Notes under the pieces: generated by a model
What the model saw: only the letters and a program-made list of their open reading frames with translations
Database searches by the model: none
Told to the model about the DNA's origin: nothing
NCBI GenBank assembly: GCA_032164245.1
Contig: JAVMKO010000010.1
Location: forward strand, 44,724,848 to 44,788,847
From: Sternotherus odoratus
Taxonomy: Eukaryota; Chordata; Testudines; Kinosternidae
DNA: 64,000 nucleotides
Reading direction: 5' to 3'
Translations under genes and position numbers: made by a program
Shown here: positions 11,050 to 22,035 of the stretch, piece after piece
Layout: the number at the start of each line of letters is the position of its first letter
Numbering within the stretch: the stretch's first letter is position 1

Positions 11050-12221
11050 CAAGAAAGCAATTAAAGCTGCTTGTTCAGCGTGTCCAATTCAACAAAAGCT
11101 ATGGGAATTTCTGACAAAGAGATGGCCCAGTAACCCTAAAAATCTGGACTCAGTTTTGCTGCCTTATTTTAGAGTTCGGGATGAACTTTCTTTGCTTGAT
11201 GGCTGTGTGCTATGAGGTACACTCCGGCTACTTGTGCCAGAAGAATTACAGTCAAAACTCATACACCTGGCACATGATACTCATCAAGGAATTGTCAGAA
11301 CCAAACAACAACTACGGGATCTGTATTGGTGGCCAGGGATGGACTCCCAAACTGAAGCAATCATAAAATCCTGTATCACTTGCCAAATGCATAAGACAGC
11401 AGTGACATGTTCCCCACCATTACAGCTTGTTCCTCTTCCTGATTCTGCATGGGGGAAAAGGTTGCAATTGACATTGTAGGACCCTTTGATACTGCTCCAA
11501 TTGATTGCCGTTATGCCATCACTTTAATAGACTATTTCAGTAAATGGCCTGAGGTAGCGTTTACATCGCAAATCTCTTCTGCTACAGTAATTAAGTTCCT
11601 CTCTTCAGTTTTTAGCAGGGACGGTAACCCCAAAGAACTGGTTTCGGATAATGGTAGCCAATTTACATCCCTGGAATTTCAAACTTTTCTAGCAGAGAGG
11701 AACATTTTACATAGAAGATCATCCTTATATTACCCTCAAGCCAATGGGGAAATCTAATGGTTTAACCAAAGTTTGAAAGAGTTTGCAAATGGCTAAACTG
11801 GAAGGGCAATTGTGGATACCTTTCACTACTGATTTCTTGCAAGCATACCGGGCTACATGACATGCCACAACACAAAGATCACCCGCAGAGTTACTGCATG
11901 GGAAACAGATGAATACTAAACTGAACATTGCTGGATTGTTAAAGGCAAGACCTGATGCCCCAAACGAGGATGATGTGAGAAAAACAGTTGAACAGAACCA
12001 AACAAAGTTATAAGGCTTTCACAGACAAATGGCGGGGTGCTAAGGAACCAAAGTTTGAGTGTGGGTCCTTTGTTAGAATAAGAAAACCTGGACTTTTACG
12101 CAAAGGGGACCATAAATTCACAGCTCCTCTTAAAATCATAGAGAAGAAGGGACCTTACACCTATCTACTTTCTGATGGGCGAGTATGGAATGCTGATCTT
12201 GCACCTGCCTATGCACCATGA
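11050..12221 (+). pseudogene. gypsy integrase
   Basis: The zinc-binding HHCC module reads LIHLAHDTHQGIV ... LYWWPGMDSQ ... CITCQMH (about 11255-11395). The DDE core has its D residues in VAIDIVGPFDT and ELVSDNGSQFT and the E in YPQANGEI, followed by TAA at 11755-11757. A C-terminal piece with LLRKGDHKFTAPLKIIEKKG and YLLSDGRVWN (11988-12221) resembles the GPY/F module. Integrase joins element DNA to the host chromosome; here it is broken by several stops. Confidence 0.87.
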
Positions 12222-12473
12222 GGAGATTATGCCAACACCCAGTCTGCATTGGATTACTTCACCATAGTACCAACACAACAAGACGTTGCACTGGAACCGG
12301 GGTTTGAGAGGCGGTCTGTCAGACCCAGGCGACCACCCGTCTGGACTAGAGACTATGTTATGTAGTATTTACCGTGTTTTCAGTGTAACAATTCTGCCAA
12401 CAGTATGGTGTCTTGTTCTGTATTTGTTTCTGTGATTGGAACCACCATAGTTATTTTAATTGAGAGAGTTTGT

Positions 12474-12488
12474 TAAGAGAGGAGGGAA
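12474..12488 (+). other. Polypurine tract
   Basis: agagaggagggaa ends directly before TG of the 3' LTR, the usual primer site for plus-strand DNA synthesis in LTR retrotransposons. Confidence 0.8.
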
Positions 12489-12685
12489 TGTGGTGTTTTA
12501 GATGCTGCTTGTAATTATTAGGACTGGGGGACTGTAGAACAGGAGACAGGAAGGAGGGGGGAGGAGTTGAGCCAAGCCTAAGTTAGAACTACAGAGGGGT
12601 GCAGCAGCAACTCTGCAAAGAGGTTTCACTGTTGTTAAATAAAGTCTGTTAAAGTTTGTTAGTACCTTGCCTGCTTGATACAACA
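12489..12685 (+). repeat. 3' LTR of gypsy element
   Basis: 197 bp, TGTGGTGTTTTAG to GATACAACA, colinear with the 5' LTR except for two short insertions and scattered substitutions. It is followed by the target duplication ctgac (12686-12690). Confidence 0.9.
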
Positions 12686-12690
12686 CTGAC
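12686..12690. repeat. Target-site duplication ctgac (right)
   Basis: Matches 7137-7141 exactly. Confidence 0.9.
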
Positions 12691-12825
12691 ACATGAATGG
12701 AGTTACCTTACAAGTGGAGAACCAGAGTCAACAGGGCCAATTCAATCAGAGTGGATGTGGTCCACTCCCAATAACGGATGAGGAGGTGTCAATACCAAGA
12801 GAGGGAAAATTGCTTTTGTAAGGAT
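12691..12825. repeat. PLE-type unit, right part
   Basis: acatgaatggagttacctta, gtggagaaccagagt and aggaggtgtcaataccaa continue, in the order typical for turtle PLE-derived 3' sequence, the unit that was cut at 7136. The similar fragment at 39600-39780 carries the same region in reverse. Confidence 0.65.
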
Positions 12826-14020
12826 TTAAACAACGGTGCTGGAGGGCTCTTGCTCAATGAGTTTACAGTTCTGACTATTTTCATTACATGTGAGAAGTCC
12901 ATAACTTCATTTGCTAATGCTTGCTGGTGAATTATACAGTGGTAATCCACACATGAAGGAAAATCTGGATTATTTCTGTAAAATAACTAAGTCAGCATGT
13001 GCACCAAGCATGGCAGGTGCACCATCAGTTGTGATTGAAACAAGTTTCTTGATTGGAATGATTTTCTCAAGTACGTACTTTTTGAATTCGTTGTAGATAT
13101 CTTCACCTCCTATTCTTCTTTAAGGGTCAAAACAGTCAAACTCCTGTTTAGTTGTCACGTCCTTAAAAACCTTTAGAACAAAAACAATTATCTGGGCTGT
13201 GTTGGTCATGTCGATTCATTCATTGAACTGCAGTAAAAAGCATTCAGTCATTCAAAACCTCCTGTAGTTGCAGAAAAACATCTTCGAACAAAGATTCCAC
13301 CCATCTTGCTACGGTGGAAGCACCAAGTGATAGGCTCTGGCTTGCTATCATTATTTCCTCTGTTTTTAAAGTATTTAAATAAGAAATGCCACAGTCATTG
13401 CTTCTTTAAGTACTTCTCCACCTGCAAATGATTTCTTGTGTTTTTCCACCAGATGGCAAACCTGTAATGATGCTTCAGTAGAGACCTTCCCTTTTGCTGC
13501 TGATTTAGTAAAAAATGACTGTTGAGCTTCCAAAATGGCCTTCAATTCATTGACTTTCTTTGTATGGAGTGTGCCATTCAAGGGGAAACTGTCCTTGAAT
13601 TTGCTATGCATTGTTTGGTGGTGTCTAAGGGCAGGTCTTCACTTGGGGGGGGGGAAATCGGCTGTAGACATGCAACTTCAGCTACGTCAGCCTCTCTACA
13701 GCCGCCTTACCTGCTGTCCTCACGGCGGCGGCGGTTGGCGGCACGCTCCCCCTCGACTCCAGCTTGTGCCTTTTGGCGAGCTTGAGTCGACGGGGGTGCC
13801 GCTGGCGATTGATTTATCGTGTCTGGACGAGACCCAATAAATCGATCCCTCCCCGCTGTAGTGAAAACAAGCCATAACTTCTCCTTTTACTTATCAATAT
13901 ACTTGTGTGACAGAGAAGACACACACTTACCATTCACTGTTGCAAATTGAAATTCACTTTCCCATTCCAAATGAAAGTTGTAGGTTTTCAGTTTCTTTTT
14001 AGATGGTTTGAGTTCATCAC
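12826..14020 (-). pseudogene. hAT transposase, N-terminal half
   Basis: On the minus strand from 14020 downward: KSDELKPSKKKLKTYNFH, WESEFQFATVNGKCVSSL, then (after a MITE at about 13630-13865) RHHQTMHSKFKDSFPLNG and VNELKAILEAQQSFFTKS, continuing with VCHLVEKHKKSFAGGEV. This resembles the BED-like finger and N-terminal domain of hAT/GTF2IRD2/ZBED-type transposases. Below 13375 homology goes on across stops. The element is dead. Confidence 0.72.
13630..13865. mobile_element. GC-rich hAT-type MITE inside the hAT relic
   Basis: Terminal phrases ggcaggtcttcactt and, in reverse complement at the other end, ggcttgttttcacta are imperfect inverted repeats. The body has cgcaacttcagctacgtcag-like and gatttatcgtgtctggacga sequence followed by ataaatcgatc, as in a common turtle MITE. 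It interrupts the finger region of the hAT transposase. I could not find a clean 8-bp target duplication. Confidence 0.65.
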
Positions 14021-14093
14021 TCTTTGTTAATGCCAGCTAGGTATGTATTTTTTACTATAAAAAGAGAAAACAGGGGAGCACTACCTATAACTG

Positions 14094-14740
14094 TAGTAGT
14101 CTATAGGAAACACTTCTGAGTGGTAGACATGCATGATGTGCACAATATGCTTTTTTTCTTTTCTTTTTTTCAATTCTGCATTTGCAACTACCCTAAGTGC
14201 TGTTTGAAATGTAGTTACAAACCTGTTTCAAATTTATAACACGTCCCGTTGAAGGTATCAACTCATCATGACTAGCTAGCAACCCTGGGCTGCAGGTAAA
14301 GTTTCCCAGCGGGGAACCTACCTTCTTGTCCCACCTCTTCTGGCCATGGCCTACCCACGCTCAACCCCAGCCCTCACTGTATCCTGCCACGAGACCACCC
14401 CCAGTCCCTCCTCATCTCCCGCCTGCTGCGAGACCACCCTCCTCGCGCCAAGACACCCTAGTCTGCTCACCCGGCTGCCACAAGACACCTGCAGCTGACA
14501 CGAGACGCCACCCAGCTCTGCGCCCACATCCCGCCCACCGGCCCGCCATGAGAAACTCTCCCCGCCTGCCACAAGACGCCCCGCTGCCTCCCCGGCCTGC
14601 CACCGCATCCCCCCTGCCTGCTACTGGCCTGCAGCTCGCCTCCTTGACCGCCCACCACAACAGCTCTTAGCGTTGGCATGGCAACTACCACCTTTTCGTG
14701 GTCTCTCTATAGCTCCCTACTCTGTGTTCCATTCTAGGCA
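14094..14740. other. Non-coding, C-rich degenerate repeat
   Basis: 14330-14670 is C-rich with recurring cctgccac(a/g)agac(g/a)cc phrases, a degenerate repeat. The 114-codon plus frame and the minus frames here are a result of the composition. Nothing else was seen. Confidence 0.5.
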
Positions 14741-14749
14741 TCTGATGAA

Positions 14750-15240
14750 GGTCGGTCAGCTTCCCACGTGACTGACGAGCGGCCGCCGCCACCATTGGGA
14801 GAGCGCCCCTATTATTTCCGGCCCCGCCCCTGCCTAGCCCCTCCTGGGCATGCCCAGCAGGGCACACATGGGGTGGCTTTGCGCACGCGTAGATACGTTT
14901 GCGGGGTGGACCTTGTGAAGTGACGGTATGCGCGAAGGGACAAGGCGACGGAAAGCGCTCTAGTGTTCACGGGCAACGGCCGCCGCTTGTTCTACGCCTG
15001 CGCGGCAGATCATGAGCGCATGCACCTGGGACGGAAGTTGCAGCCGCCGGGTTGTTAGCGTCCAGAGGTGCGGAGCGGATGGAGCCCGCCCCGCCCAGCT
15101 GAGGTCAGAGGGGCCGGGGAGAGACGGTGTAGCGGGAGGGGGGCAGGTTTCCTGTTGCCCTGACACCACTGCTTGTTCCCATGGAGACGGTGCCGGGCAG
15201 CACGGCTGTCATCGTGACATCAGCACCGCGCCTATGATGT
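14750..15240. promoter_or_regulatory. CpG-rich block, candidate SLX4 promoter and first exon
   Basis: High density of CpG and of GC-box-like sequences (ggccccgcccctgcc at 14820, cccgccccgcccagc at 15086), unlike the AT-rich flanks. It is the only CpG-island-like block between the TRAP1 end and the SLX4 start codon at 23106, and SLX4 needs an upstream non-coding exon because its first coding exon has an in-frame TGA at 23091 and no obvious promoter. Link to SLX4 is inference. Confidence 0.5.
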
Positions 15241-15904
15241 CACGTATAGTGATGTCATTACTGTGCTGTTATACCATGGCCACGTCAGGCTGCGCTGCTT
15301 TGCTGTCACACAGCAGCATAATGTCTCCCGAGCACCAGGGCCCTGCTGGGAAATGGGGCGAGCCCAGTGAGAGCGCGACGGGCAGCCCCTGCCCACCAGC
15401 AGACAAGGCGCTTGACACAGCATTGCGCTGGTTAAACTTCCCTAATGTGCATTGTACCCCTACCAATGTTACCCCCTCCTTTCCGTGGCTAGCAAGTGCA
15501 GGAACCCTAAACCTTTCCAACCGCCCATGGCCTAGAAAGGGACAAAGGACACCCTGGTTTCGGGGAGCGTAAACAATACTAGATCTGCTTTAAAAAAATG
15601 ATCTGCACCCCATGTCTAGGACAATGGGAAACATTGCTATACAACTCAGTCTGATTTTCATTGATTTTAAAAAGTGGCAAAACATTTACCTGGAATTATG
15701 GAGAAAACATATGACAGTATGGGATTTGGTGAATAAATGCCTTTTAAAAGGAAGAGTAAAACAACTGTTATATTATCCTCTTTTTACTATGCCTTTTAAA
15801 ATTGTCATCTCTTTTCTAAGTGGACTGTGATAGTACATGATAAAAGTCTATCAAATAATTACTGGTATAGAGAATCTAGATCAGGAGTTTCTGTTCTTCC
15901 TGTC

Positions 15905-16312
15905 CTCCAACACTGGAACAAAGGGATATCAATAGAATTAAATTCACAAGTGTAAATGTACTGTGGAACTCATTGCTGCAGTATGTCTTTGAGGCCATAA
16001 CATTAGCAAAATTCAAAGAGAGATTGAGCATTTATATGGGTAACAGGAACATTCATAGTTACAATAGATAATGGTAACAAATTTTTAAAGAGAGATGAAA
16101 ACCTCATGCTTCAGTGCTCAACCCAACCTCTAACTATTAGGGATTATGGTGAGGTCTTCATGGGGGCATATAATCCCATATCTTCATACTGAGTGGTTTC
16201 ATGCATCTTCCTCTGAAGCATCTGGTGCTAGTCATTGTTATGGACAGCATATGGACTAGATGGATCTTTGGTCCAATCCAGATGGCAATTCCTATATTCT
16301 ACAGTAATTGTT
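15905..16312 (+). mobile_element. CR1 LINE, 3' end
   Basis: Degraded ORF2 tail (nt gtggaactcattgctgcagt encodes LWNSL-like; caaattcaaagagagattg encodes KFKERL), then the CR1 3' UTR ending ggactagatggatctttggt ccaatccagatggcaattcc tatattct. This is the strand-reverse of the frequent cataagaacggccatactgg tail seen elsewhere in this window. Confidence 0.75.
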
Positions 16313-16334
16313 CTGTGGATTGAAGATATCAGTA

Positions 16335-16575
16335 TCCAGTGTGGGGCGGGGCGGCGCTTCCCCCCCGAGCCCACCCGCATGTTTTGGGGCCGGCGGGGAA
16401 CGGGAGCAGCCCCTGGGAGCGCCCGCCCGCGCGGCGGGGACGGGAGAGCGAGGCGCTTTTTGTGTGTGGTGGTGGGTTTTTTTTTTTTTTTTTTGTGTCC
16501 GGCTTTTTTATTTAAAAACTCGGGGGCGTCTTATACGCCGGAGCGTCCTATATGGCGAAAAATACGGTACATATA
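16335..16575. mobile_element. DNA-transposon fragment ending aaaaatacggta
   Basis: GC-rich start, a poly-T run (16476-16493), then cttatacgccggagcgtcct and atatggcgaaaaatacggta. In reverse, taccgtatttttcgcc is a terminus known from vertebrate DNA transposons. The other terminus was not found and the family is not certain. Confidence 0.45.
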
Positions 16576-17520
16576 TTATGATAATACTCAAAGGCCCCAG
16601 TCTTAATTAGGGTTCCATTGTGATGGACATTGTACAGATGTTAGAAAATGTCATGTCTCCAGGTGGGTGGAGTCATTGCTGTAGCATTGATAAAGTCCCA
16701 ATGTGGATTGAAGTTCACATCTTATTGAGATCGATGGAGGGGGGATAGGTGAGTTTCCACCTTTGCTGCCTGCTGCTACTGCTGTTGCAATGTGGCTGGA
16801 GGTAGTTTTTTGCATGCTCGTTATTAGGAAACAGTGCATCACTTTAAAAAGATGTAACTTTGTTATTGAAATAGCTAGAAACTTTTTAAATTTCAGCTTT
16901 AGAGTCCAGGAAAAATAAAAGGACCTGTGGGCTATGTATGATTTCCCTCCCAGCCCTATCCATATATGATAATAGGGATATCCAGTGGAAGTGCCTAGTG
17001 GTATGGTACAGAAACATAAACAGCGTGCTATGATTAAATACTTTGTTCTAGGCGAGTCAGTCTCAAACTGTGTTTCAGGATTGTGCAAAGCCCTTGTTTA
17101 TAGTTTGTAGAATTAATCTTTTTGAGAAGCGTGCATCAGAGGATTTCAAATGCAGGTCTATGAGAGGGTCTCTTGTTCTTGTGCAGTAATCTGCAGTATG
17201 AATAGGTGGGAATTCCTGTTCTAAACTGAAATTGTTTGTATGGTGTCAGAGCTCAACAATTGCATTAAGAATAGGTGTGTAACAATGGTAAGTAACATTG
17301 CAGTGGGATACTGAGTGGTCTGGAACTTAAATTAGTAAGAGAAAAAGTAGTTTACTGGAGAGAAATGTAAAAATACATTTTGGGAGCAATAAACCAAATC
17401 AGAAAGTCTATTTTCAATAAACTTGGTCAGCTTGATAAGCAGGTAGGATTATTAGGGAAACTTCTCAAAAATATTTGCCTAGAATGTGGTACTGATGGTA
17501 TTTTGTGGTTGCACTTGTAC
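16576..17520. other. Intergenic, probable old repeat, no gene
   Basis: A minus frame of 145 codons (16651-17088) has no recognised domain and looks like repeat-derived sequence. No splice-consistent coding block. Confidence 0.4.
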
Positions 17521-17524
17521 ACGG

Positions 17525-18195
17525 ATTCATAAGAATGTCTATGCTGGGTCAGACCAGTGAATGGTCCAGCTATCCCCATATCCTGTCTTCCAACAGTGGC
17601 CAGTGCCCGATGCTTCAGAGAGAATAAACAGAACAGGGCTATTATCAAGTAATCCATTTTCTGTTATCCAGTCCCAGCTTTAAGCAGTCAGAGGTTTAGT
17701 GACACCTCTGACCATCTGAGGTAATAGTCATTGATGGGATTCTCCTCTGTGATCTTTTTTGAAGCCAGTTATAGTTTTGGCCTTCACAACATCCCCTGGC
17801 AATGAGTTCCAGAGGTTGAGTGTGCATTTTGTTAAGAAGTACTTAATAAAACTAAGGGACCCTTGGTTCTTGTGTTATGAGAAGGTGTAAATAACACTTC
17901 CCTATTCATTTTCTCCACGCCATTAATTATTTTGTAAACCTTTATCATATCTCTTTTCTAAGATGAACAGTCCTAATTTTTGTTGCTCTTCTCTGTACCT
18001 TTTCCAATTCTAATATATGTTTTTTTGTAATGGGATGACCAAATCTGCATGCTGTATTCAAGGTGTGGACATATTATGGATTTCTGTAGTGGCAATATGA
18101 TATTTTCTTATCTATCCCTTTCCTAAGGGTTCATAACATTCTTTTAGCTATTTTGATTGCCATTGCACATTGAGATGTTTTTTGTGCACCCGGGC
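17525..18195 (-). mobile_element. CR1 LINE 3' part, minus strand
   Basis: Reads in reverse as CR1: starts at the 3' end (aatgtctatgctgggtcaga, atcctgtcttccaacagtgg), goes on with tggccttcacaacatcccct and aggttgagtgtgcattttgt, and with ttcttgtgttatgagaaggt and aacatctcttttc-type ORF2 tail, up to gccattgcacattgagatg. About 670 bp of a 5'-truncated copy. Confidence 0.85.
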
Positions 18196-18261
18196 CATAG
18201 GGAAGCCATACCTTGTGACAAGTCCAGCAATATAGTGAGTCTGCCATACTGTGTTTACAGA

Positions 18262-18362
18262 TTTCAGAGTAGCAGCCATGTTAGTCTATATCCGTAAAAA
18301 GAACAGGAGTACTTGTGGCATCTTGGAGACTAACAAATTTATTTCAGCATAAGCGTTCGTTT
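18262..18362. repeat. PLE-type short unit
   Basis: cagagtagcagccatgttag, tctatatccgtaaaaagaac, ggagtacttgtggcatcttg, gagactaacaaatttatttc. The same unit forms the arms of the PLE at 30610-31985. Confidence 0.8.
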
Positions 18363-18548
18363 ACAGATACTACTGTGATGAGCATGGTATAAGAACCTGT
18401 GTAGAACTGGATAGAGACTGCATGAGGGAAAGCCTGTGAGAGGCATAGAGGTCTCTGCTCCTCAGGAAGGTCTGCTTTGTATCTGTGGGTTTCTCTCCAG
18501 CAGCTATAGGAAGTACTGAGAACTGTAGGAAACTTTGTAGTTGCAGTA

Positions 18549-18879
18549 CAGTAAACCCTCGATTTAACGGACTTCGGATGCAACGGACAAAATTTCTGAG
18601 CAAGTCTGATGCATCTGAAATCCATTTCTCGCGGCCTGGCTGCCGGCTCCCGGCTGCCGCCCGGGTCCCAGCAGCCGGGACCCGGGCGGGCTGGCTGACG
18701 GGTCCCGGCTGCCACCCGGGTCCTGGCAGCGGGCGGGCTGCGGAGCTGCCGCCCCGACCCTGTGGCGGGCGGGCTGCTGCTCCGACAGCTCGTTTGGTTT
18801 TTTTTGATTAAATAACGGACTTTTTGATTTAACGGACACCCCCTCGTCCGAATTAGTCCGTTAAATGGAGGTTTTACTG
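18549..18879 (-). mobile_element. Pogo/Tigger-like MITE copy 2
   Basis: 331 bp between TA at 18547-18548 and TA at 18880-18881, in reverse orientation to copies 1 and 3. The start cagtaaaccctcgatttaac and the reversed end cagtaaaacctccatttaac match those copies. It has the shortest GC-rich core of the three (about 18640-18780). Confidence 0.87.
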
Positions 18880-18881
18880 TA

Positions 18882-19490
18882 CTGGGGTTGGAAATATTCC
18901 AGGGGGGGTCTCTCTGTGGTGTGGTTTCCAGCATAAACACCAATTCTTTCCTCATGCTGTGTTTTGAGTGGCTTGATTGAAGATTCTGCCACCAACCTTC
19001 CAGATCTTTTGTAACTAGCCTTCAAGGGAGGGGAAGCAATATTTATGGTGCCAGCAAAGCAGCATGGAACTTTCTATAATTAGAAATCTAGGTGCATTTG
19101 GAAAAAGAAACATTTAATTGATTTTTTGAAGAATGAGGCGCTTCCAACCTTCCTGCTACTTTGACTCTATCCCTTGGGACCTCCTTAAGTTATAGCCACC
19201 CTTGAGGGACCATCAGTGCCAATACTTTATTGATATGCTGTTGAGTGAGGTGATGCACTCCCCCAGACATGGGTGTGCTGCTTTGTTAGCAGTCCAAGAA
19301 GTGGGTGGCACGCAGACTGTTATTTGAGTCCAGGTCTCCTGGTCTTCCGTGTCAGGCACTGCAAATGTATCAATTCCTCCCAGTTCTCAGCATACCACAT
19401 AAGAATACACACTCTCCTTCAAGGCAGTGCCACTGATGGAGCTGTGGACATATGGAACAGCAAGGCTCTCTGTAGGAGGGTGTAATCTGC
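18882..19490. other. Intergenic, nothing recognised
   Basis: No exon-like block or repeat family could be named. Confidence 0.4.
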
Positions 19491-19494
19491 ACTG

Positions 19495-19915
19495 TCTCCT
19501 CAAGGGAACCCAGACACACCCCAAATCTCCTAGGAATGGGACACCCCTCCCCTGGCCCCAACTCAGCCCCAGTGCTGTTGGGGGGAGTCTTCTCTCCCCA
19601 CTGTAGCCCTGGAACAGCCTGTACCCCAAGTCCCTCATCCACAGCCCCACCCCAGAACCGCACCCCCAGTGGAGCCCTCACCCCACACTCCTATCCTCTG
19701 CCCAGCCCTCACCCCAACCCTCTTCCCCAGCCTGAGCCCTTCATCCCTGGTCTGGCCCTAGAGCCCACACCCCCAGCCAGAGGCCTCACACCCCTGCACC
19801 AGTCCTGAGCCCCCTCCCACACTCTGAACCCATCGGCTCCACCACACATCACTTCCATCTTGATGCACATGACAAAATTCATCCTGCACATGTGTGGAAA
19901 AAATTAGAGGGAACA
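19495..19915. repeat. C-rich interspersed repeat
   Basis: Dense cccca/agcccc phrases (ccagcctgagccc, ccctcaccccaaccctc) ending in tggaaaaaattagagggaac, as in a C-rich repeat common in turtle genomes. ORFs here are compositional. Confidence 0.5.
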
Positions 19916-19974
19916 CTGTTGGTGACCACCCTACTTGCACACCTTACAGGGTTTTAAATTAAAACCTTGTGAAG

Positions 19975-20340
19975 TCAGGACTGATAAAAAGAAATACTTT
20001 TTTGCACAACACCCATTTAAACTGGAGAACTCATTGCCACTGCATGTCAGTAAATCCAAAAAAATAGCAAACTTCAGAGAAGGATGGGATATTATATAGG
20101 TAAACGAATATCCAAAGTTGTTATTGTTACTGCTAACACATTTTGGAAGGGATATTAAATTTCATGGCTCTGGGTTTAAGATGATCATTAGGGATTAGGA
20201 TGAGATTTAATATGTGGTGCAGATTATTCCACATCTGCTTAGTACGTGGTTTCATGTACCATGTTTTGAAGCATCTGGCCCATTGTTGGAGACCAAGTAC
20301 TGGACAAGATTCAATGTTACAGTTCCTATCTTCCAATGAG
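19975..20340 (+). mobile_element. CR1 LINE, 3' end
   Basis: Degraded ORF2 tail (aaactggagaactcattgcc), then a 3' UTR with gaagcatctggcccattgtt and gagaccaagtactggacaag, ending cagttcctatcttcc. Diverged, 5'-truncated. Confidence 0.7.
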
Positions 20341-20848
20341 ACAAGAAGTCATCTATTTCAGGAGGAAATAGAGAAATAAAGTATTTTTATTAATAATAAT
20401 AATTAATTTATTTTGTGGTGTCTAGTTTTCTTTCTCTTTCAGTAGACTTGCTCACTCACTTTTTCATGCTTTCCCTCTTGAGAAGGGCTCCTGGTTCACT
20501 TTTTTTTTTTCTTAGAGTACTTCACTACTTGGAAAAAAGAAAGCCTAAAGCAGCTGAACCTTGCAATCCCTGAGACCCTTATAGCTGATCTCACAGAAAA
20601 TTTTAAATCATTTACACTATTTAAAGGAGATGGCAAATTCTTTGAAAAATCTAGCACCTAATTTAGAGTTGTGTTCCCTGTCTGTTAAATAGCCTAGGTG
20701 AAAGAAGCACTCGGAACATAATTAACTCTTACCTTTCCTTCCCTATTTTTCCGGGTCCCAACATCCACTTTTAATTGGTCCAATTTTGTGTGACATCCCA
20801 GCATGCATCACCCTTCCCTTTTTAGCCAATGCCGAAGGATGTCTAAGG

Positions 20849-21105
20849 GCTTGTCTACATGGGAATACTCAGGAAAGTTATTCTGAATGATTTTTTAGAA
20901 GAGGATTAGTCAACGTGCATTTGACCCGTGTGGACACTCTTATTCGGATTTAAAGCAGCATTAATATGATTTATCTTAATTCACTTTGGAAGTGAATAAA
21001 AAACCACTCAGGGATTTAATGTGGTTTAATTAATCCACTTTAAATTCACACCTTTAGTTTAATTTGGATTAATGTTCTTGCATGTTCTTGTGAACACAAG
21101 CCCCA
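20849..21105. mobile_element. hAT-type MITE
   Basis: Starts aagggcttgtctacatggg and ends gtgaacacaagcccc, imperfect inverted termini (ggggcttgtgttcac in reverse). The body is AT-rich with ttaatccactttaaattcac. Non-autonomous; no clear target duplication was seen. Confidence 0.65.
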
Positions 21106-21970
21106 AGTTTCATGTGATACTGTCAGCACAGTGCATGACCAAGAGCCTGCAAATCCAGATTTCCAGACCTGAAAAAGAAGGAATATAAAAAGTAAGTTCT
21201 ACATCAGTTTTGTGCTTTGCCCATCTCACCTATTCTACTTGAGGCATTGAGCACATACAGTAAACAAAGAAGTGCTGGATTTATATTTGGAGGCCACCAT
21301 TAAGTAAGGTGACAGCACTAGTTTGTCTATGAGAACTGTGTAAAAACTCAGAGGCTGAAGATTCAGTTTCTCTCTCTATGCTGTCTTCTACTTAGAAGAA
21401 CATGGCCAATTTGCAGTGATAATTGCCTCAAGACTGTCCAGGAAAATAGATTTATGAACTAGCTACCAAAAAAAAAATCTGTTTCTCTTGAATAAGAAAT
21501 TACTCCAAGATTCACAGCAAAATCTCTACAGGTTTGGGAGACACGGTTGAAAGAAAAATATCCATTAACATCTGTCATTGCTTATAGGAGAGGCTGAGCC
21601 ATAAAGCGTGTAAAGAGCATTCCTTTGCCTTGTGCGTCTGAAGTCAAGCCATTTGAGAAAACAATCCATCTTGTGTTTTTTCCTCCATTTTGGCTCTTTT
21701 GGTGCCCATAGTTTTGCTGGAGAAACTGAACTGCGACTGCTGCCATTCCAAGTGAAACGCTCAGTTTCAGGACTGAAAGCAATAGGAATTGGGAGCAATA
21801 TAAAATTTCTTGTAAATGAGTCATGACCATACCAAATTCTGGGACTAGGAAGAAATCAGTCTAAGGATAGAGATCTAGTTGAATATCACTTTCCATCTGG
21901 ACATATCTATCCAGATAACCCCTGAGTAGTGTGTTATGTTTACTATAACTCAGAGAGATTCAAGATATTT
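21106..21970. other. Non-coding, nothing recognised
   Basis: Possibly SLX4 intron 1 if the CpG block is its promoter. No coding block seen. Confidence 0.4.
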
Positions 21971-21975
21971 TTTAA

Positions 21976-22035
21976 GTATCAGAGGGGTAGCTCTGTTAGG
22001 CTGTATCGATAAAAACAACAGTATTTGTTGATATT
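21976..22035. repeat. PLE-type short unit fragment
   Basis: tatcagaggggtagctctgt taggctgtatcgataaaaac aacagt matches the left end of the PLE-type units. Short and truncated. Confidence 0.55.

Larger units (their letters stand above)
7142..12685 (+). mobile_element. Ty3/gypsy LTR retrotransposon, defective
   Basis: Two LTRs (7142-7321, 7-prime TGTGGTG to TACAACA; 12489-12685), an identical 5-bp target duplication (ctgac) on both sides, and a polypurine tract before the 3' LTR. Gag, protease, reverse transcriptase, RNase H and integrase come in the Ty3/gypsy order, with integrase last; no envelope-like frame follows. Total length is 5544 bp. About 1.07 kb of that is two later insertions (pogo-like MITE 7985-8414; ERV-like LTR 10406-11048), so the original element was about 4.5 kb. 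The reading frames are broken by several stops and shifts, so it cannot move on its own. The integrase motif YWWPGMD recalls proteins annotated as K02A2.6-like. Confidence 0.93.
6256..14093 (-). mobile_element. hAT transposon relic (GTF2IRD2/ZBED-like transposase), split by later insertions
   Basis: Transposase pieces of one hAT element lie on the minus strand at both sides of a large insertion: the N-terminal part at 12826-14020 and the C-terminal part at about 6560-7004. The left end cagtggtctctaac at 6256 fits hAT termini (CAGNGG...). The proposed right end ctacctataactg at 14093 is flanked by tagtagtc, against ttgtagtg before the left end, an 8-bp duplication with 6 of 8 matches. Insertions inside it are a PLE-type unit (7008-7136 plus 12691-12825), a Ty3/gypsy element inside that unit (7142-12685), and a MITE (about 13630-13865). 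The ends are inference; the transposase homology on both flanks is the solid part. Confidence 0.7.

Noticed and set aside
14326..14670. ORFs of 114 and 85 codons on both strands
   Set aside because: Product of C-rich degenerate repeat. No domain, no splice support.
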